A stretch of 64,000 nucleotides of DNA from Plecoglossus altivelis (GCA_036571765.1 BROE01000022.1:7296377-7360376); one strand, 5' to 3'. Counted from the stretch's first letter, positions 35,730-49,100 are shown. Notes: generated by a model from the letters alone, not told the origin. Numbers and translations: made by a program.

Positions 35730-36360
35730 GTAAGTATTATTTTTTAGAACCAGGATCTAGCTAGCTACAAGTGTTTCTCGTTGTTCGGAGACACAAGTGT
35801 ACCATGTCGGAGTTCTTTCATCTGTTCCCACAGCATCATCACAAGGCTCGACCTGAGTCACTTACCAGGAGAACCTGTTGCTGTTTTGCGCTCTATCCGC
35901 TGCACTAGTGTGGTGCGGCTACCTTTTACTTTTCAGTGTTAGCTGTTAGTTTATTGGCTTAATTATACATTTAATTAACCGGCTAGCTTGGATTGTTTCT
36001 TAGCTTGTTAGCTTTCTAGTTAGCTAATCAACTACTAGCAAAAGCTAGCCTAGCTAGCTTAAGCTAACAACTACCTACGTCGTTGTTTGTATCAACGTTA
36101 GGCAAGTCTGACCGCTAAGTATTGAACGTTTGTGGCTGATTTCATAAGATTACATGGGTACCTAGCTTGTGCCATATTGATAGATATTTTACTCCTCATG
36201 TCGGCTAAACTAATTGCCAGGATAAGTTTTAATCAGGTCAGAATCTTAACAGTTCTCGATACAGTAACGTCTCTAAAATCGGATATCTCAATGTGATATA
36301 ATAGATGTTACTCGTGATTTGTCTGACAATAACGTAGGTCTGTAACCCTGTCCTCATCAG
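35730..36360 (+). other. epb41l5: epb41l5 leader intron with AGCTAGC-rich sequence
   Basis: Dense TAGCTAGC and TTAGCTAG motifs at 35756-35766 and 35978-36070. No exon is recognised. Confidence 0.45.
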
Positions 36361-36384
36361 TGGTCCCCCCGCTAGTCTCGCACA
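36361..36384 (+). other. epb41l5: epb41l5 first coding exon, untranslated part
   Basis: An acceptor-like CCTCATCAG ends at 36360; 24 bases precede the ATG. Confidence 0.6.
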
Positions 36385-36564
36385 ATGCTGAGTTTCCTCC
36401 GCCGGACTCTGGGCCGGCGGTCCATCCGTAAGCACGCGGAAAAATCTCGCCTCCGAGAGGCACAGCGAGCCACCACACACATCCCTGCTGCAGGCGACGC
36501 CAAGTCCATCATCACCTGCCGAGTGTCCCTACTGGATGGAACAGATGTCAGTGTGGACCTACCG
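36385..36564 (+). CDS. epb41l5: epb41l5 coding exon 1 (residues 1-60)
   Basis: Encodes MLSFLRRTLGRRSIRKHAEK, then HIPAAGDAKSIITCRVSLLD and the start of FERM F1. The donor is GTGAGT. Confidence 0.96.
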
Positions 36565-39500
36565 GTGAGTTAAAGCTTAAAAAAAGACCACCTCGGAGAC
36601 AAAACGCTTGAGATTTGTATCAGATCAGAACAGGTAGAATATGAGTACTGCAATACGTGTGTGTGATCCACTCAGACCTTCAACAGAGCAGGGAGCCAAG
36701 TCAACATAGAAGAGCCAAGAATCATAGATTAGACAATGCCTTTGGTATACACTTCCATGTTGATGCCATTTTGGTTTTGATTATAGTAAAGCTGGAGAGT
36801 TGTTCATCATCTCCTGCTAGTTAGTAGTAGGCCTGCCTAGACGTTTCTGTCATGTCTGTTTCCAAACGCAGCAGTTAGTCACCAGAGGATAGTCAGTTGG
36901 TCTGGAAGAGGTAGGGAGGATGACTCCAAAGCTTTGCAGGCAGCACTGCCACAAGAGACCGAATCTGTCTTTTGCAGCAAACCTGGAAATGCCGACAAAG
37001 GAATACTGTCCCATTCACCTCATAATGCCCTCTTTGATTCTCCTGGTTCAGAACTTTCAAGACATTCCAGCTGTCAGACGGGTAGAATTCCTGCTAATCT
37101 CATATTCCCATTTTCCTTGCATCACCATCAGCACGACCAGTTCAGCTAGTTCACGGCTTGTCTACTCAGGCATCGTGTTTTGTTTGACGATGAAAAAAAA
37201 ACCTCAGGGTGCTATTGTAGAAAAGCCTGTTTGAGAAGTTTTTTTTCTAGGCTGGCATGCTTGATGAATCTAGCATGTGTGGTAGTCGTAACCTCTTTCT
37301 GATTGTGACTCGACTGAAGTAGCCTTTAATTATTGTGGGCGTGTCTGTAGTTTACAGAGGTTGATTGATTGCAATGGATTCTGAGTAGTTAACTCAGAAG
37401 TGTCAGGCTCGCTTTAGAGATCGTTCTAAAGTCCCTATAGATCGTCTATGATGGCCCCGTCGATGCAGGCTTACCTCAATATGACCTTGTTTTCCTGTGG
37501 TGGCTTTGATGAGTGTTAGAGAGCACAGCTTGCTAGTTTTGGTGGGTTAACCTGGCACTGTTAAAGCAAGGTCCTCCCCCCAAATGTGGTCTAGAGAAAC
37601 CAGGGCCTTGACAACGTGTGGGATTGGATGTTAAGAAAAACAACCCTTGAGAGCTCAAGACAACTCTGAATAAGTGTGTATGTCTAGGTGTGTTTTATGA
37701 CCCATGGCAGGATGGTTAGTAAATGCTGGCTCTGGTATGTCTACTCCAATGGGGTTCCCTTGGGTTACCTCCCAACAGCAGCAGACATCTCAGCTGAGTC
37801 CACAGCCCTATAACTCACCTCTCCTGTGGCACAATACTGCCACACACGCATCTGTCTCCTTCCTCTCCTCTTTTTCTCCTTCCCCTCTCTCCCTCCACTC
37901 CGCTTTATAGGCTGTGATTTACATTAGGGAGGTACACTGCCCACACACACCCCTCCTCCTGGGTGAGACTGACTTACATGCGTGGAGAAGTGGGTAAGAG
38001 GAATGTAGCAGTGCCTCAGAAGGCAGACCGGGGCTGTTTGGGCCAGCAGGCTGGAAACGTCTGCTGAACAATGCTGCAGGCAGGCCAGCGAGGCCCAGGG
38101 TGCACCGGAGCGCACAATGGCCCCTTTGTGTCCCCTCTCCCAGGCCGCGGGGGCGCTTTGTCAGCTATGCCAACTAGCATGGGGCCTGCCTGAGTGTCCG
38201 ACTGAGGCAAACACTGGGGGGGTGGGGGGTGGGGGGGCAAGGCCCAGCTCTTGGCCTAGGTTAGGGTCCGCTATGTGTCTGCTAGGGTAGAAAGCTCCAG
38301 CTGCTAAACTACCTCTCCTCACTGATCAGAAAATGTTCTCTCCCATCCCAAGAACTAAGAGAACCTTCTTTTTTTTGTCTCAACTTTGTCTATTCCGCTA
38401 GTGTGAGGATCCCCTAATTTAACCATCACCACATCCTCAGTTGTGTACCGTTTACCAGGTGGAAAGTGCTAGCATGCGTCCACGTTGCTAATGAATGTGT
38501 TCGTTGATGAGGGTCATGGGGGGTTTTGTACTGTAGTTGGGGAGAACACGTTTCTTCAGAAGGTCAATGGTGGTGCAGAATTCCTTTGAGCATTGTTGGA
38601 AGTTCACGCCCAGTTAAACAAACTTAGTTAAACAACAAAAAAAATCTCAAGTTGTCACATTGGGTTCAGTAATGTAGCTTGTGGTTCATTTCTTGGCCCC
38701 TCAGGGGTCAAACAGCTTCAGGCCTCCTGTACAAGACAGTTTCTCTTGTGGCTTTGATCTCTTACTGTGTCACCTTGAGCACAAAAACACCCCAGAGGGG
38801 AGGGACCTGCTACCGACCAACCACAGCGTTTGTTATTGCTGCGTGTCTGACTGGGCAGGGGAACGGTCCAACTGTGGCCTGGTTGGGCCGCTCATTATCC
38901 AAAGACAGCCATGCAGCTCTGCACAGTTCTGGAGGCCGGGTCATGTGACCTTGCCCGTCAACGCTGCTGTGCAGGGGCACTTTTCCCAAGTTACCATGGT
39001 GACTCTCTAGCTGTGCCTAACGCTGTTTTGGAAGTTGGTTCAAATGTGTGTGTGTGTGTGTGTGTGTGTGTTTCCAGCCTACTGTTCTGAGCTGAGAGCA
39101 GAGCAGAGCCTGGTACTGGCTGTCAGACAGCAGAAACACTGGGTCAGGCCTGGATCAGTCTCATGTTCCCAGAAGGACTAGGGCTCTCACTGTTAACTTC
39201 AACAGCAACATCCTGTTTTAAAGCCAGCAAACCTGCTGTAGTCTATGATTCACTGACTGGTGCAATGTGTGATTATGTCAGATGTCCACATCCTGCTTGT
39301 GTAAAAACACGGTCAACTCCTAACCAGCCATAATGATATACACGTCCAACGAACAACCGCTATTCTGAAGCCTGCTGTGCCATGTGTTTGAAATCTTTTC
39401 TCCCATGCTGCCGCTTGAATAAAATCATGTTTGTCCTCATCAGAAAAAAGCGAAAGGTGAGGAACTGTTCGACCAGATCATGTACCACCTGGACATCGTG

Positions 39501-42007
39501 GAGAAGGACTACTTTGGCCTGCGCTTCATGGACTCAGCACAAGTACCGGTAAGAAGAACCTAAAGCTGCTCTACTGAGCAACAGACAAGCTTTCCCTGCC
39601 CTCTCTCTCTCTCTCTGGGAGTCAAGTGGGCTTGCCAAACGAGTTAACCATTCATTTGACTAGACGCTGGGAGTCACTGAAGACCGGGACGAACAAGTGC
39701 CGCTTTTCAGGTTGTGGCGTCGGGGGCCACAGGGCGAGCAGTGGTCATGGTCGGACTGGACGTTCCAAGTCCAGTTCTTTCCGGATAAACGTCTGTCCAA
39801 ATCTCAGCGAGGAATAGCTGACATGGTGTGAAGGCCACAGAGAGAAGGGGAGAGAGAGAGAGAGAGGGAGGGAGGGAGGGAGGGAAGCAGGGTGGGAGGG
39901 CTGCAAAGAGGAATGTGGGGGAGAGAGGAGAGTGGCAGAGACCTTCCGTTCCTTCCAAGTAAACACACACACACACACACACACACACAGCCTCTCCTCC
40001 TCCCCTGTCTGTCCTCTTTATTGTTCATGCTTGACATACTCTGTACTTTCAGACAAGAGTTACAGCTGGAAAACCCTCCATAAAAAATAGTGTTCTGTGT
40101 ATTCCAGGCTTGCATAGGTACTTTGGACTGCGCCTTTTATATTTGTCCAGTTGTTTCAACATGACTCTTAAGGAATTAAGTTATTTGTGACCTTTCTCCA
40201 AGTTAAAGAGCCATAATCCTGTATTTCAACATAAGGTTAATATATCTTTCTGCGTCTCTTTGCAGCATTGGCTTGACGTAACAAAAAGCATCAAAAAGCA
40301 AGTGAAGAGTAAGTACTCCCCCTCACAGCCCCCATGAGCAGCACCCCCCCCCCCGGAACCTGTAGCCGTGGGAACAGCCCCCCCTCTCATCCTGCGTGTC
40401 GTCTGTTCCCCTGTCCCCACAGTCGGACCTCCCTACTGCCTTCACATGAGGGTCAAGTTCTACTCATCAGAACCCAACAACCTGCATGAGGAGCTGACCA
40501 GGTGAGTTCTGAGGGCAGCGCATCTGGTTTGCCACCGCCAGGGCCTCCTCTCCTGGTAGCTTCTGGTGCCGCGCCGGACTAGCGTTTGAACTGCTGCCCA
40601 CTCTCTCGTTTCAGATACCTCTTCGTATTACAGCTGAAGCAGGACATTCTCAGTGGCAAGTAAGTATCTAACACTCCCCCCCCCCATGTCGTCCTTCTTG
40701 TGGGCAAACACTGTTAACTGTCCTCCCCCGCTGTGTTGTACCTGAAAGGTCGGCAGGTTTAATGCACAAGGAACCTCTTCTATACAGCATGTTCTTTATA
40801 TCCTGCTATCTGCGATGCTCTCATCACAGATGTGAACGCTAGTAAGGAGCTTACAGGATTACTTATGCATGTAGGAATGGTGCTGTTCACATGTGTTGTA
40901 AGTAGATTGTGCATTATTAGTATCAAATTTCACTGCGGTGGGATTAGTGTTGTGTTGCACTGCAATCCAATAACCAAGAGAGTGGATGGGATGCCTTGGC
41001 TGGGGATTCAGTCCCACCTGCATGTGGAGGGTAGCTTGTATTTACAACGACTGCCAGATGGCTCGGACAATATGCTGTCGTTGGCAAAACGGTATATTAA
41101 AAGCATGTTATGCCAGTTGCTAAGGATAATTGGTTTGAGCAAAATGGATAACTGTCTCTCCCTTCCTGTGTGACTTAGGTTAGAGTGTCCCTTTGATACA
41201 GCAGTGGAATTGGCTGGATTTTCCCTGCAAGGTACGTGAAGATGTGCCCTTTTTTTAGAGTGTGTATCCCTTTGCTTTCCACGTCAGCATGTTAACATGT
41301 GTGACTGTGGGTAGACACTTTCCTCTTTCAGCTGTATTTATTTATTGGTATTCACCTTTTGATACCAACCATAATCTCTCTAGTCATGGACATGGTTTGT
41401 TCCAGTGACAGACTGGGAATGGACACTCCAGGGATGGATGAATAGAGCTGGCTCACTACACTCTCTCTACTCCCTCCCCTCTCTCCCTCTGCCCCTTGTC
41501 ACTCTCTCCTCTCTGTCTGTCTCTCTCTCTCTTCTGTCTCTGTTGCTCTCTTGCTTTCTCCTCTCTCGCTCTCTCTCCCTTGCTCTCCCAGCTCCAGCTC
41601 CTCTGTAGGGTAAATGCCAACTCATTATAGTCCTGGCCTCTACAAAGGCCCCCTAATCCTGCCATTCCTGCTAGTTCTCCCTCACTTTTTTCGCTCTTGT
41701 CAGTTTACTTTTCTTTATCTAATTCTCTTGCTCGAACATTTCTCTAAATCCAAAATGGAGGTGTGACTAATCCCTAGATGGAATTTTAATTATTTGCCCA
41801 GGAGTGACATCCTTATCTGCCATGCCACCTCTCCCATCAGCTGACCCCACCCCACCCACCTGACCCCTGTAACCTCCTTTCTGTTCATGGGCTAACAGCA
41901 TCCCTAATCTTGCTTTCTCTCTCCCTCCCTCTCCCTCTCTCTATCCCTATCTCTATCCCTACCTCTCCTCTCTCCCTCTCTCCCTCTCTCCCTCTCTCCC
42001 TCTCTCC

Positions 42008-42042
<35 letters not shown>

Positions 42043-44163
42043 CCCCTCTCCCTCTCTTCTCCCCCCCCTCTCTCTGACATATGGCTCTGGTTATCTCGCC
42101 TGCAGCCAGACAAGGTTATCTGTAGGTTGAATGGAAGGATTTGGTGGTGAGCCCTGAAGGTTCATGTGTAATATTCCTGCCCTGTGTTTCAGCTGAGCTG
42201 GGAGACTGTGACCCATCTGAGCACGCTCTGGACCTGGTGTCGGAGTTCCGCTTCACCCCAGACCAGACGGAATCCATGGAGCTGGCCATCTTCAACGCCT
42301 GGAAGGAATGCAGGTACGTACGGTGGAGACACCCAGGACCAGCTCTGGAGTAGCCAGTAAAAACACCCAGGAGATGAGACAGTCTAACCAGTGGACATGA
42401 GCAAAGTCCATCTGAAGCACTATCAGATCTGAACTCGTCTGTGCGGCTCCACGCCGTAGAACAGGATGATGAGGATGACCGGCAGGACAGTAGCTAGCCA
42501 GCGCACCAGGCGCGCAGGCGGGCTGCCCTCAGTTTACAACATTCCTCCGGGTCGTAAAAAAGGACTAATACAGTATATCCAAGTGCTGTCCGGAGAGGTT
42601 ACCCTGAACTTGACTCTAAAACACAGACACACAGAGTGATAAATCTCCTTGGAGTCTCCCTCTAAACTCAGAACACATGCTGCTTCTACATGCTGTAATA
42701 ACTTCCTCCAGGTTGACAGTTCCCCATCAGTCATTACTCCGCCTAGCTGCTAGAGTCTGGGCAGAGTGGGTGGGGGAGGCGGGGGGGAGGAGGAGGAGGA
42801 GGAGGAGGGTTAGGATTTGCTGAGGAATCACTCCTGTCTCTGCTGGGGAGGATATAGTATCCTCGTGCCACAGGAGATGATCGCTATCTCTCCCTGTTGT
42901 GTTCTCTCTGGCCATAACAGAGGGCAGATGCCGGCGCAGGCAGAGATCAACTACCTGAACAAAGCAAAGTGGCTGGAGATGTATGGAGTGGACATGCACA
43001 TGGTTAAGGTAAGCAACACGCACACATACACACACAGGCGGATGCTGTAAACTACACTGCAGTGTCATTTCTGTCAGTGGTGATGGTGTCAGCTGACTGT
43101 GTGTATGTCCTGCCCCACTTCCCAGGCACGAGATGGTAATGAGTACAGCCTGGGTCTAACCCCCACTGGAGTGCTGGTGTTTGAGGGAGACACCAAGATC
43201 GGACTCTTCTTCTGGTGAGACCTCAACGGCTGCTCCAAACCTCCGTCTCTTGTCAGCTGACGTACTAACGCCTAGACTGTTATGGTACCACAGAACTTCC
43301 TCAGCGAGGGTACATGTGTTATGTGTTGTGTGTGTGTGTGTGTGTTCAGGCCAAAGATCACTCGTTTGGACTTTAAGAAGAGCAAGCTGACCTTGGTGGT
43401 GGTAGAGGATGATGAACAGGTGCAGGAAACAGAGGAGGTAATGAAACGCCCGAGATGCACGCGCGCACACACACACACACACACTTACTCTCTCTCTTTC
43501 ACACACTCACACACACACACACTTACTCTCTCTCACACAGGCTTCTGCACAGCTTGATAACAACCCATTTGTCCACTGGAATAGGGTGGGACACATGCAC
43601 ACTGTCAAGGACAGTGGGGCCCCTAGGAGCAGGGTTAAAGAGTTCAGCTGTAGAGGGAGGAGCAGGCCTGTGGGCTGGGAGTCAAATCCTACAGAACTGT
43701 TGATTCCCTTTTCCATGTGCTTCCATGTTCATGTGGGTCACTCCTGCATGTCTGTCTGTCTGTCTGCTCCATATGCTTCCTCTGTGGATCCACTGTTGTG
43801 ATGATAGGGGCCCCCTGTGGATTTCTGAGCAAACTCCCTGTTCAAATTTGCTGCGGTTTTCCAGTCTGTCATTCTAAACATCTCGTGACATCATGCAGGC
43901 TTGTCTCATGCTGCCATCGTGTTCCCTCTGCACACCATGGTTCTGTTCCCATGTTTCTGGACTGATACACGCGTGCCAAGAGTTTGTTCTGTCTCAGCTT
44001 GTTTTGTCCTTCCGCAGCGAGATAGCGTCTGCTCCTGCGCCGTGCCAGTCAACCCCACATACTTTCACTGTTGCACTGGTAATACCAAGGGCTTGATCTC
44101 GAAATGAAAATGAACCGGCCTTATTGCACAGCAGCGCTGCAGGCTCCACTAAGCTGCTTTTAT

Positions 44164-44232
<69 letters not shown>

Positions 44233-46054
44233 GCTGTGTATGAGATAGGTAGCGGGGCCTCTGTGGAATGTATTTTGTTCCACCTGCAGCAGCCTACTGC
44301 TCTCATCTGCCTTCTCCAGTACTGTGTGTGAGCTCATTAGCAGCAGGAGAGAGAGTGTGTTTACGTGTAGGTCTCATCTGTGTTTGTGTGTCTGTCCAGG
44401 AGGCCCAGGACTGCCTCTCCAGGTGAAGGCTGTGTGTGATGTGAGGCTGACTGGCTGGCTGGCTGAATGACTGGCTGGCTGAATGACTGGCTGGCTGAAT
44501 GACTGGCTGGCTGGCTGGCTGGCCATGCTCCAGTCAGAGTTCCAGGAGCAGCCTTAGTCTCTCTCTCCCTCTGGCATGTGAGGCATCCATGGCTCTCAGC
44601 ACCCCATAAAGCTGTCCAGCTGCTAATGTGCAAATACTACCCGGGCTAACAAGGCCCTGGCACTGAGTCCAACACACTCACACCTTCATACAGTAGGCTG
44701 TGTGTGTCTGTGGATGCTGGTGACTGGATGCCTGGTTTAATGTTGCAGAGTGTTCTAATCCCTTGTGGGGAGGAAGGAGCAGCCAGTTCAGAAGTACAGT
44801 AACTGTTGCGAATGAATAAGATGCTGTTCAGCTAAAGTGACAGCTAGCCAGCTGGAATGTAGAACATGCTTCTGGTCTGGAATGCTGCCAGTGGATCCAG
44901 CATTGGAGTGTTTGTCTAATGTTTGTATGATACGTGTGCTCAAATGTGGAAACTTTTTCTCGTGTGTGCGTGCGTGCGCCAGTCAGTCTTAAGGGAGCCA
45001 GCCTAGTGTGAATGGCCTACAACAGGACAAGAGACAGGAGTCTGTAGAGAGAGCTGCTTTTTAGCACAGAATTCCGGGACACCGCATGGCAGGGTAGTTC
45101 ACTCGCCTTTTACAGACTCTTCTGGAACACAAAGGTCATGAACACTGGGAACTGCAGAGCGCACACCATGTGTGTTTCCATGTGTGTTTCCATGTCTCTG
45201 TGTTTACCCACAGACTCAAAGGATTCCTGGGAAATGGGAGATTTATTTGAGTGGAATTGTCCTTTTTAGTGTTTTTCACCCCCCGCAATACAGAAATGTA
45301 AGAAATCGAACATGCCTATTCCACAAACAATGCTCTACTCTCTGCCCCACACTTTCAAAGCCTGACTCCATTCACTGTTTCATTCCTGTATTTTTCTTCG
45401 TCTCAGGTATTATGTTGCAGCAGGGGATACTTACTAGAATCTCTAACACTTACTTGTCCTTCTCTCTGTCTCTCTGTCTCTGTCTGTCTCTCTCTCTCTC
45501 TGTCTCTCTGTCTCTCTCTGTCTCCTTCGCTGGCGCACTCCCTGCCTCTTTCTCTCTCCCTCTCCTTTGTTTGGTCTCTGTGCTCCTCTCTCCCTGTCCT
45601 CCTCTCTCCCTGTCCTCCTCTCTCTCTCTCCACATCTCCCTGTCCTCCTCCTTGTAGGGGAAAGAGCAGGAGCACACGTTTGTGTTCAGGATGGACCACC
45701 CCAAGGCCTGCAAGCACCTGTGGAAGTGTGCAGTGGAGCACCATGCCTTCTTCCGGCTGCGCGGCCCCGTCCAGAAGGGCTCGGCCCGCTCCGGGTTCAT
45801 CCGCATGGGCTCCCGCTTCCGCTACAGGTACTGTCCCAAGTCCCATCTGGGGCCCGCACATGCTGAGTGTAGAGGGGGGACGTTGGACTGACCGCCTGTC
45901 CTCTCTGCTCCAGTGGGAAGACAGAGTACCAGACCACCAAGGCCAGCAAGGCCAGAAGGTCAGCCTCCTTCGAGAGGAGACCCAGTCGCCGGTACTCCAG
46001 AAGAACCATGCAGAACAGGGGTGAGTGGAGACGCACCCCTCCTCCCTCCCCCCA

Positions 46055-46117
<63 letters not shown>

Positions 46118-49100
46118 GAAGCATAGCAGATCAGATCAATATCCATTTGGGAGCCAATCCACATGTTAGTTATGAATCTATGTTGTACTCTGTGATAGCA
46201 CGGACACGACAAGCATACTGATGATTTCCATGTTCTGTGTTATGTTCTCTCTCACAGGCCACAGCAAACCCCCAGAGTGAGTACTGAGGTGTTCTTCAGA
46301 GCAGAGTGTTGAGTGGATAACTCTACGAAAGCCCACCGGTGGAATAATCTCTTCCTCAAGCTGTTTTTGAATCTCTACTCTGTCACTGTAGAAGAGTGTT
46401 AGACCTGACTCATGTGACAGAGATAAACATGACTCACTCGCACATAATACACACACGCACGTACACTCACACAATTGGATTTGTTTGCACACAGACTTCC
46501 GAGCACGCACGTCTTTTAAATGTGTGTCACTGCCAGGCTCCCTCCTGCCCTAGTGCTGCGCTGGGCTAGTTTGGTGTGCTGGGCTAGTTTGGTGTGCTGG
46601 GCTAGTTTGGTGTGCAGGGCTGGGCTAGTTGGCTGTGCTGAGCTTGTGGGCTGGGCTGGGCTAGGCTAGTTTGGTGTGCTGAGCTGGACTAGTTGGCTAA
46701 TTGTGCTGGGTTAGTTGGTTGGGCTGGGTTGGGCTGGGCGAGGCTAGGCTAGGCTAGGCTAGTTGGCTGTGCTGGATTTGTTGGCTGTGCTTGACTAGTT
46801 GGTTGAGTTGGGCTGGGCTAGTTGGCTGGTCTGTGCTGTGATAGTTGGCTGGGCAGTTAGGTGTGTTGGGCCTGGCTAGGAAAACGATGAATCTGGTTAT
46901 CTTCAAACTTGACTCTCCCAGTTCAGACTGTACTGGACTGGACGATCTAGTGTACACTCCCTTTCTCTTGAATGTGGAACACAAGAACGTTGCAGCAACT
47001 TTGACCACTCCTATTTTTCCTCTCCCTCACCTCCCAGATCATTCTCTTCTACAAATACACACAACAATGGAGTCGGTGCTGGTAAAGACTCTAAGGTAGG
47101 GAGGCTGTGTGTGGGCGGATGTACATCCAGGTGTACTTTTATTATAGTGCTCTTAGGTTCACCCTAATATTTAATTCCTTCAATATTTTCTCCGTGTCAT
47201 TTGGTTCCCAGCCTCCAGCTTTCACCCGAGGTGCCTGGTCGGCCATGCCCGTCGTCAACACGGCCCCTCCCTCCGCCTGTGGCCCCGTGGAAATCGAAAC
47301 CCTCCCCAGGAGCCCTGGCGGCAGCCAATCGGAGAAGAGGAGGTGAGCCGCTCCCTAATGCCATAAGAGTGTTAAGCTGCCTAATCTGGCCCTTCCTGCT
47401 GTCAGTGGCCCAGCTCAGGCTGGGTGTGTGGGACCGTGCTCTTCAGTACCAGGCCTGGCCGGGTCTGGGACCTGTTCTCTCTCTTCTGGGCGAGGGGGGG
47501 GGGACTAATTTCCAGTTTGCCTGGCTGGCTTGGGTGGGTGGTGGGGGGGGGTGGGCTGGGGGGGGAGTTTGTTGTTCTCAGCCTTCTGGGGAAAACCCTA
47601 GGTAGGTGGTTGTCTGGTGGTGGGTGTTAAGTGTGTGTGTGCGTGTGTGTGCATGCCCCTTACAATAACAAACAGTGTGAAGGGTTCTGGTTTTTATCTA
47701 CCACCAGAAGAGATATTTGTCCACGTCTGCTCGGTCACTGTTGGTGCTGCTGGTACTCTGTGAGGCCACTGCTGGGTTGGCAACAACAAACTCTCTCTCT
47801 TTCTCTATCCCTCCCTCTCTCCTTCATCCCTCTATCCCTGTAGGATTACTTGGCCCTTGAAGGGGGGCTCCCTTTGCCTTCTCCGTATATTAAAAATAAA
47901 CATTGGTTGCCTCTGAGCTGTGTGGGTGTTTGTGTGTGTGTGTCTGTCTGCCCTTCCTGTGTGTGATTTGGAAGAGTTAAAATGTTTGCTTTTCTAGAAC
48001 TCACCTGCCGTTTTTAAACTGTTCCTTTTGTTCTAGTATGATGATGTACTGAAACCAAACTGGCCTTGTCTTAAGGCAAGGTATGTACCCTTCGCCACTC
48101 GCCTCGTATAGTTTCCGCTTCAACCAATCAACCAAGCCTTCGGGGCTCATGATTCCGAGGCACCGGCTCACATGCCTGCAGGGAACTCTTCTTCTATGGT
48201 GGCTCTTTGTGCATCGCTTGTCCTTCGACCGTCTACCCAATCAGAGTAGGAAGTGGTGAAATGATTCGAGTGATGCGTTGATTCAAAAGCATCTCGGCTT
48301 TGTAGATACTGTGATGATCTTTTTGGCCTTTTTCCTGATCCACTGTGACCTCTTGCACTGATCTCCATTCTCTACTCACCTCCCGTCCAATGCCAATCAT
48401 CCCTCTACTCTACCATGAAGAACATTCTTCATTCTGACGCAGAACCTACGGCCAGAAAAGACTTCTGGCCGACCCACTAGTTACAGTAAGCAGTAGCTCC
48501 ACGGCCCTCAGCTGCCTTAGATAAGCCATGTTTTACAATAGCAGTATCTCAAAAACATATGTAATTTGTCAGCTATAAAATCGGAGCTTTAAAGCTAAAG
48601 ACACCAGCAGAGTAGGCTCCAGAGATTCAGAACCCTTCTTAGCCGAGGAAGAGTGTTCTTTTACGACGTAGCCCACGCCGCTAAGACTCCTTCTGATGGC
48701 CAAGCTTTAGGCAGCTAAGACCTCTACTGATGAGCTGATCCAACCGCAGACCAGATGAGCAGCCAGAGCTTTGCCGCTCACCCGGAGCTGTGGAGACGAG
48801 GGCCTGTAGTACAGAGAGGAATGTGGCCTAGGCAGGGTGATGGACGAGCTGGGAGTGACGGCTGGATCTGAAGGTGCACTGCTCCGTAATCCCCAGTGTT
48901 CACGGGGCCCCTGGGTGTTCACGGGGCCCTGGGTGTTCACGGGGCCCCTGGGTGTTCACGGGGCCCCTGGGTGTTCACGGGGCCCAGCGTGTTCACGGGG
49001 CCCTGGGAGTTCCCCGGCTAGTCGGTCCTTGTTGCGTCATCCTGGACTTGGATCTTACCAGCCATGATGGAAACGCAGGACTAGATCTAAAGTTCAACAA

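Larger units (their letters stand above)
43420..45657 (+). other. epb41l5: epb41l5 intron 10
   Basis: Contains CA (43463-43484 and 43503-43522), a 64-base TG repeat (44167-44231), an ACTGGCTGGCTGAATG tandem repeat (44448-44524) and CT-rich sequence before exon 11 (45460-45650). No exon is recognised. Confidence 0.6.

Noticed and set aside
35358..35747. 129-codon open frame in the ptpn4-epb41l5 intergenic region
   Set aside because: AT-rich with no recognisable family; better explained as promoter and leader of epb41l5.
45403..46212. 269-codon antisense open frame opposite epb41l5 exons 11-12
   Set aside because: Shadow of conserved sense exons plus CA/CT repeats; no antisense splice or poly(A) signals.
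48896..49010. Regular repeats resembling a CRISPR array
   Set aside because: Units are directly tandem with no unique spacers, and the DNA is vertebrate.
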